A stretch of DNA of 64,000 nucleotides from Fibrobacter sp. (GCA_017526585.1 JAFXRC010000043.1:1-64000); one strand, 5' to 3'. Numbered from the stretch's first letter, positions 1-10,230 are shown. Numbers and translations are program-made. The notes: generated by a model from the sequence alone, not told the origin.

Positions 1-2
1 AA

Positions 3-10
3 TCTATTTT
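3..10 (+). promoter_or_regulatory. TCTATTTT box, possible -10 element of the pseudopilin operon
   Basis: TCTATTTT lies 50 nt upstream of the first pilin-like start codon. The same or a near-identical octamer precedes several other transcription units in this window (11507, 21797, 43735 on minus, 52562, 53240). The -35 side is outside the window, so the promoter call is an inference from recurrence only. Confidence 0.3.
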
Positions 11-60
11 AATTTCGGCTTTTTAGACCGCTTCACAATGTAAAAAATGGATGTTCCCCT

Positions 61-630
61 ATGCCAAGAATGCATACTGACAAATATGGCTATACCCTGA
101 TTGAAGTCCTGGTGGTTGTCATTATCATGGGCATTCTTTCGTCGATGGGAGTGGTCGGTTTGCAGGGGGCCGTGGCAAATTCCCGAGTAAAGGATGCTGC
201 CATGAATACGGCTGCCTTCTTGGAACGTGTCGGCAACCAGTCTAAACAGCAATCCGGTGCGGTATGTTTGGCGATTGCCCCTGGTAATCCGCAGAAATTG
301 CTTGCCGTTAAATCGAAGGGAACGGATTGTTCAAATGAAAATAAAATGGGCGGTGGATCGTTGGATTCCATTGTAATAGAGGCACCGTCGCAATTTGTCG
401 AGAACAAGTCTGGAACCTGCAACTTTGTGGGAGATGTCGATATGACGGGGACAAATGCCGTGTTTAAGCCCCGTATTGGACTTTCGTCGGTGCCAGCGGG
501 TGTCGTGTGTGTGCAATACGGCAGCGACTTGCGTTTCGGACTCGCCCGTAAGATTACAACGTCGAATAGCGTAAAGGCTTTTTGGAAGATTGGTAATGAT
601 GACGGAGCCGGTGGCTGGAGCGAACTGTAG
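61..630 (+). CDS. GspH/FimT-like minor pseudopilin
   Basis: A 189-residue type IV pilin-like protein. The N-terminus has a short basic leader followed by a prepilin peptidase site: G10, then YTLIEVLVVVIIMGILSS, with the conserved Glu at mature position 5 and a single hydrophobic helix. FimT/GspH-type pseudopilins initiate pilus or pseudopilus assembly in the inner membrane. The C-terminal domain has a Cys pair region (NKSGTCNF, GVVCVQYG) and is otherwise unremarkable. It is the first gene of a four-gene operon in the order fimT-pilV-pilW-pilX, as in the minor-pilin operons of Gammaproteobacteria. The mature +1 residue is Tyr instead of the usual Phe. Shine-Dalgarno support for ATG61 is weak, and an in-frame ATG at 70 is an alternative. 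Confidence 0.85.
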   Translation: MPRMHTDKYGYTLIEVLVVVIIMGILSSMGVVGLQGAVANSRVKDAAMNTAAFLERVGNQSKQQSGAVCLAIAPGNPQKLLAVKSKGTDCSNENKMGGGSLDSIVIEAPSQFVENKSGTCNFVGDVDMTGTNAVFKPRIGLSSVPAGVVCVQYGSDLRFGLARKITTSNSVKAFWKIGNDDGAGGWSEL

Positions 631-638
631 GTGGTGTT

Positions 639-1202
639 ATGGTGAAGATGTGTGGACAATTGTGGGGGCGCCAGTCCCGTAAAAAGAGCGGCTTTGGCAT
701 TACCGAGGTGTTGATAGCGGCCGCTGTTCTTGGCTTTTTGTACATGGCGGTACTCAACTTGCAGGAAGGTAACCACGATGCCCTGTTGCGAATCCGCGGC
801 CGCGATGGGGCAACTGAGGTTGCCAAGGAAATTATAGACTCGCTTAATTCGGGCGGGATAGCGAACCTTGCCGATGACCAGCTGGCGCTTAGTGATTGTG
901 GGGGCGGGGTGCATTGCCTGATGCTTGCAAGAAAGAGTGACGCGGGTCTTTTGTCGCCGGATACGCTCAGGTATTCACGAACCTGGAAGGGGCAGCCTGG
1001 TGTGATCGAGCACGACATGAAGGTGGACTACAAGGCCGTGGTCAAGGTGTCGTCTGACGATGAATTTAGGTCTGCGAATACATCATACCTTTTAGGTGGC
1101 GACAGCGTAAAGCATGTGTACGCCAAGCGGTTAGACGTCACGGTTTTCTGGAAGTTCAAAGGAGCTGAACAGTCCATCGCGGTTTCGGGGGTAATCAAAT
1201 GA
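639..1202 (+). CDS. PilV/GspI-like minor pseudopilin
   Basis: A 187-residue protein with a type III signal: a basic leader (RQSRKKSG), then FGITEVLIAAAVLGFLYM, giving Glu at mature position 5. The hydrophobic helix is followed by a small C-terminal domain that includes a Cys-containing stretch (DCGGGVHCLML). The family makes minor pilins that prime assembly of type IV pili or type II secretion pseudopili. An AGGTGG sequence lies just before ATG639, and the gap to the upstream gene is 8 nt. The stop overlaps the next start (ATGA at 1199-1202), so the genes are translationally coupled. Confidence 0.82.
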   Translation: MVKMCGQLWGRQSRKKSGFGITEVLIAAAVLGFLYMAVLNLQEGNHDALLRIRGRDGATEVAKEIIDSLNSGGIANLADDQLALSDCGGGVHCLMLARKSDAGLLSPDTLRYSRTWKGQPGVIEHDMKVDYKAVVKVSSDDEFRSANTSYLLGGDSVKHVYAKRLDVTVFWKFKGAEQSIAVSGVIK

Positions 1203-2764
1203 TTTTCGGAATCCGGAAAAATTCTAAATCGGGCTTTACCCTGATAGAACTTCTTGTCTACATGGGTATTGTAGGCATTATTGTCGTTATTGCTGGTGAG
1301 GCGTTCAGCAATTCCACAAAATTCCGCATTCGTACCGACAACATGATCAGGGCGACTCAGGAGGCCGAAAATGTCGGCACCCTGTTTAGGGAAGATGCCG
1401 CACAGATGGGAGCAAAGGCGTCGGTCGATGTGAGTGCAACGACAGACAAGGGATCCGACAAGTTTGCTGATCCGACAAGCCCCTATATCAGCGATATAGA
1501 CCGACAACTTTACCGCACTATTTATGACAGCGTGTACATGGACCCCGATACGGTGCTTCCGCACAACCGGGACTCTTCGTCGTTCTTGATTTCGACAACG
1601 AACGGCTTTAGCGACTTGAGGCTTAGACGCGTGCGTTACAACGATAACGGTGGCTACGAAGCCGTTGAAGAAGTCCACTGGTTTGTAGACAATGCTGCAT
1701 CGCTCAAGCGTTCGTGTAGGACTATTCTTGGCACGGCGGGCTCCGGCTGTGTACTAGAGGGACGAGACGAAGCTGATGCCCATGCGGTTACCATGGCGAC
1801 CCATGTGCGAGAATTTTTGGTAAGGGCGGCAAAGCCCGATCTGTGGGGGAGCGATTCCTTGATTTTCCCGAGCCATGTCTGGAAACCACACGACGATTCT
1901 ACGGCGGTGGCAAAGTATTTCCGCCTGATTCCACGCAAGGCGAATGTTTCTGGTGTAGATGATTTAAGGTACCATGGGGGTTATTCGGTAAATCAGACGG
2001 GAGAAGCCAATGGTGTGGATACCGAAATTTCACTTTCGAATTTCAAGGTCAATTACAATTACGACACGAGTGAACCTATCACGGATAACGATTCGGTAGA
2101 TCAGTTTATTGCAGTAAATGCTCCTGTAAATGCGGTGGGGGCAGACCCCACCACCTGGCAGGATTTTTGTCGAATTTGGGGCGGACCCAAGAACAAGATG
2201 CTTTCGTTGAAAAAGGACGCCACCTACGAGATTTCGTTTGAAATTCCCTACATTAAGCCGTTCGGTACCCTGGGAATCAACTTCGATGTAAATGCCTGGG
2301 TACCTGGACTCGATCACATGTCCATTGGATTCCGCGATGTGGAATCGGGAACCATCCCGAAGGTGAACGGTAGATATGTGGTGGATGACTTCATGTTCTA
2401 TCCGCCCTATAACGCAAACGGTTCTGGCAAGCGACGCATGCGCTTTGCGGTTCCTGTAGATGTGAACTCGGTGTGCCTAGCGCTCACCTTTGCCCGTTAT
2501 TCGCCAAGACGTGCGAACGAACAGGCCGTAAAAATCAAGAACCTGGAACTCAAGCAGGTTGCGGGCGCGAACTACGATTTTGACGAAGGATACAATCCCG
2601 AGAATACGAATTCCCTTTTGGGCCCGATCAAGCGAGACAAAAAATTCGTTCGTGCCCTTCAAATGAAACTGCAGGTTTCTCGCGGGGCAAAGAATAACCA
2701 GTCCGGTGAAACCGGCAATGTAGACATTGTGGTCCCTATACCCAGCAATGGGCCTAGCCACTAG
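1199..2764 (+). CDS. PilW/GspJ-like minor pseudopilin, enlarged
   Basis: 521 residues. The prepilin signal is clear: SKSG then FTLIELLVYMGIVGIIVVIA, with Glu at mature position 5. PilW/GspJ-type pseudopilins are usually 200-350 residues. This one carries an added C-terminal half (roughly residues 270-520) that looks beta-rich, with stretches such as YEISFEIPYIKPFGTLG resembling a carbohydrate-binding or jelly-roll fold; I cannot name it. It overlaps the PilV-like gene by 4 nt and is followed 8 nt later by the PilX-like gene. It probably sits near the pilus tip together with the giant downstream protein (inference from order and size). Confidence 0.8.
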   Translation: MIFGIRKNSKSGFTLIELLVYMGIVGIIVVIAGEAFSNSTKFRIRTDNMIRATQEAENVGTLFREDAAQMGAKASVDVSATTDKGSDKFADPTSPYISDIDRQLYRTIYDSVYMDPDTVLPHNRDSSSFLISTTNGFSDLRLRRVRYNDNGGYEAVEEVHWFVDNAASLKRSCRTILGTAGSGCVLEGRDEADAHAVTMATHVREFLVRAAKPDLWGSDSLIFPSHVWKPHDDSTAVAKYFRLIPRKANVSGVDDLRYHGGYSVNQTGEANGVDTEISLSNFKVNYNYDTSEPITDNDSVDQFIAVNAPVNAVGADPTTWQDFCRIWGGPKNKMLSLKKDATYEISFEIPYIKPFGTLGINFDVNAWVPGLDHMSIGFRDVESGTIPKVNGRYVVDDFMFYPPYNANGSGKRRMRFAVPVDVNSVCLALTFARYSPRRANEQAVKIKNLELKQVAGANYDFDEGYNPENTNSLLGPIKRDKKFVRALQMKLQVSRGAKNNQSGETGNVDIVVPIPSNGPSH

Positions 2765-2772
2765 GAGGACTT

Positions 2773-5700
2773 ATGAAAGTGGAATTTGACATGTTGCGTT
2801 TAAAGCGTGGTGTATCACTGATCATGGTACTCATGTTTATGCTGATTGCAACCATTGCGGCCACCGCCACCTGGAAATGGATCAGTAGCGAAGGCAAATC
2901 CAGTAGCAGCCGCATGTTGCAGAACGAGGCTCAACAAAGCTCTATTGCGGGTATTGAACATGCCCGTGCGTGGATGACTTTTAATGCGAATGAAACGGGC
3001 GCATTGCTTAGGCAGTACCTGTACAAACCTAGTGGCGTGCGCAAGAAACCGACAGAAAGGACGCCTATCAATATCGATGCTCAGGTCAGGAGCTTTTCCA
3101 ATGGGGCTAAGCAGGATCACCATGTGTGGCTGATGGAGGCAAACACCGATACGATTCCATACAGGGTGAAGATTTTGTCCGAAGGTGTGTCTAGGAATGG
3201 TCAGGCACGCCATACGGAAGTTGCCATTTTCAAGATATCGGGACTTTACCAGGTACTGACCGATACGACCCATGTTGAAACCCACATTCCGATTAATTTT
3301 GAGTACGCCTACTTTGGCGGTAGCTACAATGGTGCGGGTGATTTGTCCATTACATCTGCTGTTGTGAACGGCAACTGGCAGGGAAACCCGCAGAGCATTT
3401 CGGGTAATTTCATTGTGACGGGTAACGCCATTCTAGATGGTAACAGTGCTACGGTGGGTCCTCTGATGTGCGTTGGCGGAAGTGCTAGCCTTGGAAACCA
3501 GGGTATTACGGCGCAGGATGTTTATATCGATGAGCATATAAGCCCGCTAAAAGGCAATATTACTGGAGACGCTTATTTTGGCGGAACGGTGAAGCAGTCA
3601 AATACAGGGGCGATTGTCATTGACGGAAGCGCTACGGTTATGGGTACTTTCTTGTCGAACCAGGCGACAAACGATTATTACACTCAGATTTCGGGCAACC
3701 TTTGCACGGGTGACAGCGGCATGATTGTTTCGAAAGGAGAAACAGGTGACTTCTTGGTGGGTAACGATGTATGGATGCCCGGCGACTTGAACCTTTGGTT
3801 TGGAGAAGTGCTTGGCTCGGAATGTTCTTGCTTTAGGGATGTGTGCGTTTATAAAAAATGTAGGTGCAATGGAGCCGATTGCAAAGAAGGAACCGAAGGC
3901 GCCGTCTGTGAAGAAGCCGTATACAATGGAAACTGTAATGACGGTGACTGGCTGAGCCATTTCTCCTTGACGCTCAATCCCTCCGAAGACAGAAGATGGT
4001 ATAAGCTGAGAAAGGCAAAACGAGCTGTCGCGTGTACTGGCCCCGACTATGAAATAGTCGGTTGCAAGAATTACACTCTCTACTCCGATAAAACAAACTA
4101 TGAAATAGCTTCGAATACGCATCCAAATTGCAAAGGCAATCACAGTCAATGCGCCAAGTTTATTCTCGGTAATTCCAACAAGTCTAAGGCCTACATCAAG
4201 TCGAGTCAGCCTTCGGCGAATTACAACAGTGTGCTGATGGCGAAGGTGTTTGATGAGCCTTACGATACTGACAATTATGGTAATAAACCTCGCAGCTGTA
4301 AAGCGGGTGTAACCATTACGGATTGGTGGCATAATACTCAGGGAGTGTCTTGCACCAAGCAGTACTGGCATACAGGCGAGAAAAAGGAAGACCAGTATAG
4401 ATACCGTCCATACGGAGAAGCGCCCGATGGCCCGGAAAACAAGAAGGGAAAAGATCCGGCCGATACGCTCTACTACATGTATTCGATGCCCGAAGGCACA
4501 ACAGATGTTGGCTTTGATAGCTATCTGGATGATTACTGGTTTGGAAATAATACCCATTTGTGGAGTTACTTTGTTGATTTCACTGAAAAAACTAAGGGGA
4601 CGTCATTTACCAATTCGTACCATACAAATAGCGATGGCAATCACCCTGCTTTTGTTGAGGCCGCCTCTCCGATTAACGATTGGAATACGACTAATAAGTA
4701 TTATCGCCTGTTGAACTATACTGGTACTGAAGCTTCGACGGAAAGGTCGAACAAGATGACGGGTACTCCCTATTGCAAACTTGCTCCGGGAAAGAACTGG
4801 CGACCGCAATGCGGCGTGAATTCCTGGTTTGTTAGCAAGGGTACTGTTTCGACCAATATGAACATTTCGAACAAGCCCGCCTGCGCAGAAGATGTCAAGT
4901 CTGCCTGTCATGCGTTCTGGGAAAAGTCCGATAAAGGCTGCGATGGTGCCAAGTACCTGGTGAAAGACCCGATTGTGACGGCGAAGGCTAAATTTGAACC
5001 TTATGCTGATTACGGCTGTGCAAAGGGGATCAAGACCTACAATACAGATCTTGTAAGCCAGTTGAATGCCTGCTACAAGCGCAATGTAGACAACAACTTG
5101 GTCGACTCCCTGTACAATGGGTTCTTGGTGGTCAAGGTAAAGGGTGGTACCAGTTCGACAAACCCCGGCGGAAAACTGAAGGGCAAGTTTATCGTCATTG
5201 CCGAAGAGCCGCTGTATACCTCTTTCATGGACACCGAGGACGACAGCTATGTGTTCTACTACATGGAAAAGGGCATCAATACGCTGAACGATGCGACTCG
5301 AAAGAACACCTTCATCTATTCGGATGGACATATTGGCTCGGGTAACCAGTTCAAGCTTACAGGAACTATTTATGTGACAGCCTCCTCTTGCGAAGGCATG
5401 GATAAATTGCAGGGATCCACTCTCACATACGATCCCGTTGTGACTCAGGTGCTTTCGAATGCGTGCGTCATTTGCTCTAATGACGGTTCTGTTTGCGGTT
5501 CCAAGTGCGATGGAAGTGGCGGAACGGATCCCACCGACCCGACAGACCCGCATGGAGTCGACGATGTTACAACGGCAGCCGATTCTATCTTGGATCCTTA
5601 CTTTATATCGAATGCGCCGCAGCTTAATGTGACGATTGAAACGCAGTACCAGTCGTCGGAACAGTCGCCCACGGCAAATACGGACGAAGACTTGACTCCG

Positions 5701-8700
5701 TCGTTTATCGTGCTTCCGCGAATCGTCCACTTGTGTACAGATGCCAGTGGCAAGTTGGCAGATTATTTCAATGTGGTTCCGCTGAACGGCGCAAACTTGA
5801 CTAAGTCCGACGCCAATGTTCAATGTTCTCCGTCGCTCAATGTGAGCTCAAATCTGGTCAGTGGTGGCGACACCTTGGCCCAGGATGTTTACAGGTGTAC
5901 AGCGACACCGACAAACTATTCTGCGGTACCCTTCTATGTGTGGGTTTACGGATCCTGCGCCGAAGATCCGGCAATTCGGTTTGAGTTCCCCCACATCGAT
6001 CTGATCGAAAATGAAGATGCCGAGATAAGGGCTCTTATTCCACCGACTGGAGTAACGCTTGCAACCACATGTCCCCCGAAGCCGAGTGAAGCTTGGTCCA
6101 TTGTCCGGTCGGCACAATTCGTGAGCGAGTCTAACGGCATTTGTACCTTCAATTTCCCGGGAACGGGATCTTCTGAATATAAGACTCTGTTTACGGTCAG
6201 GGTGTCGGAGAAAGTTACCGAGGGAATGGCGTTTACGCTTCAAATACGCGATGGCTACAGACTCGAAGAACCTTGGACGACGACCCTTGGCATGTCCGAA
6301 GTCACATCGGAATGCCGAGATCCTGCAACGCCCGAAGAAATCTCTAGTTTCTGCAGCACGAATCCTGACAAGTGCCCTCCTGTAAAGTATCGTTCTTATT
6401 GGAAAGATTGTCCGAACGACGACAACGATATCATTTGGGTGGAGCCGGAATGGTCGCATGGCTTTACAACTGGTGCGCCTCCTAACGACTATTGGAAAAT
6501 CGTGGGCGGAGACGGAATTCTGAAACTCAAAGAAAAGCCGGGAACGGGCTGCATTGTTATCATTCCGGCTGAAAATAACTCGAAGGGCCCCCCAATTCCG
6601 GAAGATCCTGAGAACACATCTTGCTTAAGGGCTTCGGGCAAGACGGGGTGGCATAATGTCAAGCTCCAGTTCGTGGGTGATGTAGAAAGTGGAAAAAATC
6701 CCTTTGTCCACTACAATACCGATGAATTTGCTGAACTTTGCCACTACGACGCAACGGACCATTCCTGTACATATCCCGTATTTGATGGTTCGAAGGTGAA
6801 TCTTTCTATTGATAAGGAAGATGCTCAAAATAAGGGCTTTAGCTACTGGAAGTGTACTGGAGCCTCTTGCCCGACAACGGATGCAGTCGGCAGTGCCGAT
6901 TTTGGAACAACTGGATTCACGGTAAATGACGATAACACCGTTATCGAAATTCACTTTGGTGAACAGGATAAGCATTGTTTCTTTGACGAGTTCCGCAGAG
7001 GTGATATCAACTGCAATGTTGTGGGACTTGATACGGCTCAATACTGCATTGACGACTGCATGACCCATTCTGCAAACGATAAAATTTGCACGGGCGCAAA
7101 CGATGACCATGGCGTGTTCAAGAAAGCGAAATGGCACCTGCTTTCGGGCACCCTTGCAGACATTGCCACAAGTCAGTATCCCAGCTATATTACGGCTGCA
7201 AGTACAGCCCCCGATACTGGCGTCAAGGTCATAAGCACCGTACAGGCGGGCACGCACGGCACGCTCCGTGCGCTTGTGCAGGTTCCGCACCTGAAATCGA
7301 ACTTGGGACGCAGCTCCAACCGAATTCGTCATTCGGGCTTTGTGCTGCGTTCGAATGTCGTGGGTGACGAATACCTGATGCTGAATGTCTACGAGAACAT
7401 GTCCGGCCACCTCGAAGCTCAGGTCTGTAAGCATAATACATGCCTGGATCCGCAGGAACTCAAGGACACTGTATACAATAACCCCTTGAGTCTTTCGACA
7501 TCGAGCCTGGTGATGCTTTCTGCAACGCTAGCCGGTGAAGATTCCCTTGTGGTAAGTGCGTTCTTGGGCGACTACTACTATGGTAGCAGCTACACGGGCC
7601 CGGCAAAGTACAAGACCCTGTTTAAGCTTAGTCCAAACCATTCGTCCGAAACATTCAGCTATGTTGGCTTCAAGCTGGCCGATAAGGACTTCAAGCTTTA
7701 TGGTATTGGATGGCGCAGCGACGATTACAATTCGGAATGCTTTGATGGACCTCCGATGGTCAGCTGCTCCTATGCCGCTGTCGCAGTAGATGGAATTATT
7801 GAAACGGGCAAGCTGACAAAGCCATGGGTTGGATATTCGGGCTGGTTTGACAACAAGAACTGTTCTGTCGAATACTGGTATTACCATGGTACCGACGTAG
7901 AAGGTTGCCCTGCAGGTAATGCCAGCAACATCTGCGGAACAGATGGCTATACATTTATGGCTGGTGATGAAGCCGGGCAACATGGCTACATAGACCCTGT
8001 AACTCATGAAGACATTAAGACTGCCAAGGTGAATATGTCTTGTGGTCACGACGACAACTCCGTGTACGCCTGGAGCGAATCTGCGGACCATACCCATTGC
8101 GGTCCGTTCTGGACTGGCGAATACACCGAATGTAAGACCGATATCGCAAATCTGTTGGGTGGCGTAGTCTCCCTTAGTTCTGATGAAAACCGTTCATTTA
8201 TGTTCGGCGAATCGAAGAACTTACGTGGCGAGACTTTGGTCATTGAGCTACAGAACGAAAGCGAAGTAGAAGTCAACCTGGAAGTTGCCTTGATAAGCAA
8301 AAATACCGATTGGAACGGTGTTGAAGTGGTGAGTCGCTCCATAAATGTTTCTGGCCATACCAAGAAAATCTTCTCGCCTAACATAAATGCTGTTGAGTCG
8401 TTTGCGAACAATACGACGACTGGGTTTGACCCGGAACATGTCGTTGGAATCTTATTCACGAACCATTCTGAAGCCACCGTGGTTGTTTCAAATATTAGCG
8501 CCATGTGTAAGAATGCCATTCATTGTGGCGACCATTGCTGCTCCGTGGAACTGGTGGGTGAATCGACCTGGCAGGTGAAGGTGCGTAGTGATGGACAAAA
8601 TATGAGTAAGGTCGGAAGTATCGACGTAACCGTGGATGTCGATGGGTCTACTGCACCAAGCCTTTCTACGACGGCTCCTTGCCCTGGTTGCTACACTATC

Positions 8701-10104
8701 AATATTCCGGACGCAGACATCTTTAAGAACAAGGGTAAGCCCTACCTGTTCTACGCAAAGCTCAACGCTACGGATCCTGAATATGCCGCTTCGTTGAGTG
8801 AACCGGAAGCATGCGGTTCGATCACTCCGAGCGGGATTACCTGTACTCCCAAGACGATTGCAGATATCAACAGCGGAGACTCGTGGCCATTATTTGAAGT
8901 GACCCTGAATCATTGCCCTTCGTCAGATTGTAAATACAATGTGACAATGGGTAAGGGTTCGCTTACGGAATATACGGTTGCGACGGGTGTGGAGCAGCCA
9001 AGTGGTAGCCACCAGTATAGATACGAAGGGGAGCCCATTGAATGTAACGATGACGGTGGCTGTGTTTACACCTATCTATTGGAAAGCACTGAATCAGACA
9101 AGCCGTTCTCTTGTTCGCAGTCATTTACGGTGCGAAAGAAAGATGCTCCTGTTGAGCTGAGCTTGGATTGTTCCTTGAGCGATCAAACGGGTGTGCCTGT
9201 GAACACTCCGATGACGACGTCGGGAACCGTTACTGCTACAGGTTGCGAATCCGGATGTACGTGGACGATTACCGATAATGGTACCGAAGTAGGTAATGGC
9301 ACTTATGGTTCAACTCCGTATACCTTTACGGGAGAAACGAGTGCAGGAACACATAGCTATGTGTTCACCGTGAAGCGCACCGCGGACGATGCTGAACAGA
9401 GCTGTACGGCATTCAGCGTTGAGTATGTTGAAGAAAGCTCTAGTTCTGTTGCAGTAAGTAGTAGCAGTGCAGCGTGCACTGCATCTGATTGGATTATCGA
9501 TCAGTACAATTCCAATAAAAATATTAGTGGTACGTATACAAATGGCTGTTATGAGTTCAATACCCAAAAGGCTTGTAGGCACGCTCAGGTGCAAGCATCT
9601 GCATCTACAGGAACAGGTTCGTTTAAAATAAACGGAAAATCCGTAAATTGCGGTTCGTATTTTGATAACTCCATAACCGCAATGCCTGTTATAAAATTGG
9701 AAGTGCCATCTACGTGTACTGTGACTGCTATATATGTTTCTGATTGCAATGCTGTTGCAAGCTCCAGTAGCGCAGCGTCGTCTTCTTCTGCAACTCCGGC
9801 TAGTAGCGCTGGTGGTGGGGCAAATGTGATTGCAAATGATGTTTGGGAATTTACAAAGCCAAGTGGAACGACGTTCTGCTTTGCCAGCCACCCCGTAAAA
9901 AATGATTGGCAATCACAAGCTCATATTAGATGCGAGTCTGGAAATCATTCAAACGGCCATGTCACTTTGGATGGTACAGAAGCCTCTGATGGATGGAAAA
10001 CGGTTGAAATTACAGTTGATCTGGATGGAAACAAGAAATATTCGGGATGTCATACCGCATCACGAAGAGATAGTGGCAATGTAAAATGTTACTTTGGATG
10101 GTAA
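2773..10104 (+). CDS. Giant PilX-like minor pilin / putative tip adhesin (2443 aa)
   Basis: The start is set by a strong AGGAGG at 2763-2768, 4 nt ahead of ATG2773. The N-terminus (about residues 9-60) matches the PilX N-terminal layout: basic residues, GVSLIMVLMFMLIATIAATA, then a polar helix with the QSSIAGIEHARAWM type of motif. Unlike its neighbours it lacks a canonical Glu5 pilin site. About residues 175-340 form short repetitive beta strands (GNFIVTGNAILDGN, GDAYFGG) suggestive of a beta-helix or bactofilin-like fold. The rest is Cys-rich, with an Asp/Pro/Thr linker near 917 (TDPTDPTDP), several Ig-like stretches, and two Ser-rich linkers near 2222-2235 and 2330-2346 that separate two small C-terminal domains. 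Ser linkers of this kind are typical of secreted Fibrobacter proteins. PilX proteins are normally under 250 residues. Inference: a fused PilX-adhesin (PilY1-like role) displayed at the pilus tip, perhaps binding plant fibre. No catalytic motif was recognised. Confidence 0.72.
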   Translation: MKVEFDMLRLKRGVSLIMVLMFMLIATIAATATWKWISSEGKSSSSRMLQNEAQQSSIAGIEHARAWMTFNANETGALLRQYLYKPSGVRKKPTERTPINIDAQVRSFSNGAKQDHHVWLMEANTDTIPYRVKILSEGVSRNGQARHTEVAIFKISGLYQVLTDTTHVETHIPINFEYAYFGGSYNGAGDLSITSAVVNGNWQGNPQSISGNFIVTGNAILDGNSATVGPLMCVGGSASLGNQGITAQDVYIDEHISPLKGNITGDAYFGGTVKQSNTGAIVIDGSATVMGTFLSNQATNDYYTQISGNLCTGDSGMIVSKGETGDFLVGNDVWMPGDLNLWFGEVLGSECSCFRDVCVYKKCRCNGADCKEGTEGAVCEEAVYNGNCNDGDWLSHFSLTLNPSEDRRWYKLRKAKRAVACTGPDYEIVGCKNYTLYSDKTNYEIASNTHPNCKGNHSQCAKFILGNSNKSKAYIKSSQPSANYNSVLMAKVFDEPYDTDNYGNKPRSCKAGVTITDWWHNTQGVSCTKQYWHTGEKKEDQYRYRPYGEAPDGPENKKGKDPADTLYYMYSMPEGTTDVGFDSYLDDYWFGNNTHLWSYFVDFTEKTKGTSFTNSYHTNSDGNHPAFVEAASPINDWNTTNKYYRLLNYTGTEASTERSNKMTGTPYCKLAPGKNWRPQCGVNSWFVSKGTVSTNMNISNKPACAEDVKSACHAFWEKSDKGCDGAKYLVKDPIVTAKAKFEPYADYGCAKGIKTYNTDLVSQLNACYKRNVDNNLVDSLYNGFLVVKVKGGTSSTNPGGKLKGKFIVIAEEPLYTSFMDTEDDSYVFYYMEKGINTLNDATRKNTFIYSDGHIGSGNQFKLTGTIYVTASSCEGMDKLQGSTLTYDPVVTQVLSNACVICSNDGSVCGSKCDGSGGTDPTDPTDPHGVDDVTTAADSILDPYFISNAPQLNVTIETQYQSSEQSPTANTDEDLTPSFIVLPRIVHLCTDASGKLADYFNVVPLNGANLTKSDANVQCSPSLNVSSNLVSGGDTLAQDVYRCTATPTNYSAVPFYVWVYGSCAEDPAIRFEFPHIDLIENEDAEIRALIPPTGVTLATTCPPKPSEAWSIVRSAQFVSESNGICTFNFPGTGSSEYKTLFTVRVSEKVTEGMAFTLQIRDGYRLEEPWTTTLGMSEVTSECRDPATPEEISSFCSTNPDKCPPVKYRSYWKDCPNDDNDIIWVEPEWSHGFTTGAPPNDYWKIVGGDGILKLKEKPGTGCIVIIPAENNSKGPPIPEDPENTSCLRASGKTGWHNVKLQFVGDVESGKNPFVHYNTDEFAELCHYDATDHSCTYPVFDGSKVNLSIDKEDAQNKGFSYWKCTGASCPTTDAVGSADFGTTGFTVNDDNTVIEIHFGEQDKHCFFDEFRRGDINCNVVGLDTAQYCIDDCMTHSANDKICTGANDDHGVFKKAKWHLLSGTLADIATSQYPSYITAASTAPDTGVKVISTVQAGTHGTLRALVQVPHLKSNLGRSSNRIRHSGFVLRSNVVGDEYLMLNVYENMSGHLEAQVCKHNTCLDPQELKDTVYNNPLSLSTSSLVMLSATLAGEDSLVVSAFLGDYYYGSSYTGPAKYKTLFKLSPNHSSETFSYVGFKLADKDFKLYGIGWRSDDYNSECFDGPPMVSCSYAAVAVDGIIETGKLTKPWVGYSGWFDNKNCSVEYWYYHGTDVEGCPAGNASNICGTDGYTFMAGDEAGQHGYIDPVTHEDIKTAKVNMSCGHDDNSVYAWSESADHTHCGPFWTGEYTECKTDIANLLGGVVSLSSDENRSFMFGESKNLRGETLVIELQNESEVEVNLEVALISKNTDWNGVEVVSRSINVSGHTKKIFSPNINAVESFANNTTTGFDPEHVVGILFTNHSEATVVVSNISAMCKNAIHCGDHCCSVELVGESTWQVKVRSDGQNMSKVGSIDVTVDVDGSTAPSLSTTAPCPGCYTINIPDADIFKNKGKPYLFYAKLNATDPEYAASLSEPEACGSITPSGITCTPKTIADINSGDSWPLFEVTLNHCPSSDCKYNVTMGKGSLTEYTVATGVEQPSGSHQYRYEGEPIECNDDGGCVYTYLLESTESDKPFSCSQSFTVRKKDAPVELSLDCSLSDQTGVPVNTPMTTSGTVTATGCESGCTWTITDNGTEVGNGTYGSTPYTFTGETSAGTHSYVFTVKRTADDAEQSCTAFSVEYVEESSSSVAVSSSSAACTASDWIIDQYNSNKNISGTYTNGCYEFNTQKACRHAQVQASASTGTGSFKINGKSVNCGSYFDNSITAMPVIKLEVPSTCTVTAIYVSDCNAVASSSSAASSSSATPASSAGGGANVIANDVWEFTKPSGTTFCFASHPVKNDWQSQAHIRCESGNHSNGHVTLDGTEASDGWKTVEITVDLDGNKKYSGCHTASRRDSGNVKCYFGW

Positions 10105-10153
10105 TTCGATAGAAGTGATGTGCTGTTGGCCGTAATGATATTTTTTAAATCTC

Positions 10154-10180
10154 AAGGCTCCCAAGGGAGCCTTTCTTTTG
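10154..10180 (+). terminator. Rho-independent terminator of the pseudopilin operon
   Basis: Perfect 9-bp stem AAGGCTCCC / GGGAGCCTT with an AA loop (10154-10173), followed by TTCTTTT. It sits 50 nt after the stop of the giant PilX-like gene. Confidence 0.85.
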
Positions 10181-10202
10181 TTCACTGTAATCGCAAAATT
10201 CC

Positions 10203-10230
10203 ACACCCCGCCCCGGCGGGGTGTTTTTAC
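10203..10230 (+). terminator. Second terminator-like hairpin
   Basis: Stem ACACCCCGC (10203-10211) and GCGGGGTGT (10216-10224) with a 4-nt loop, followed by TTTTT. It comes 30 nt after the first terminator, so it acts as a back-up or belongs to the segment carrying the downstream rpn-like gene. Confidence 0.7.
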
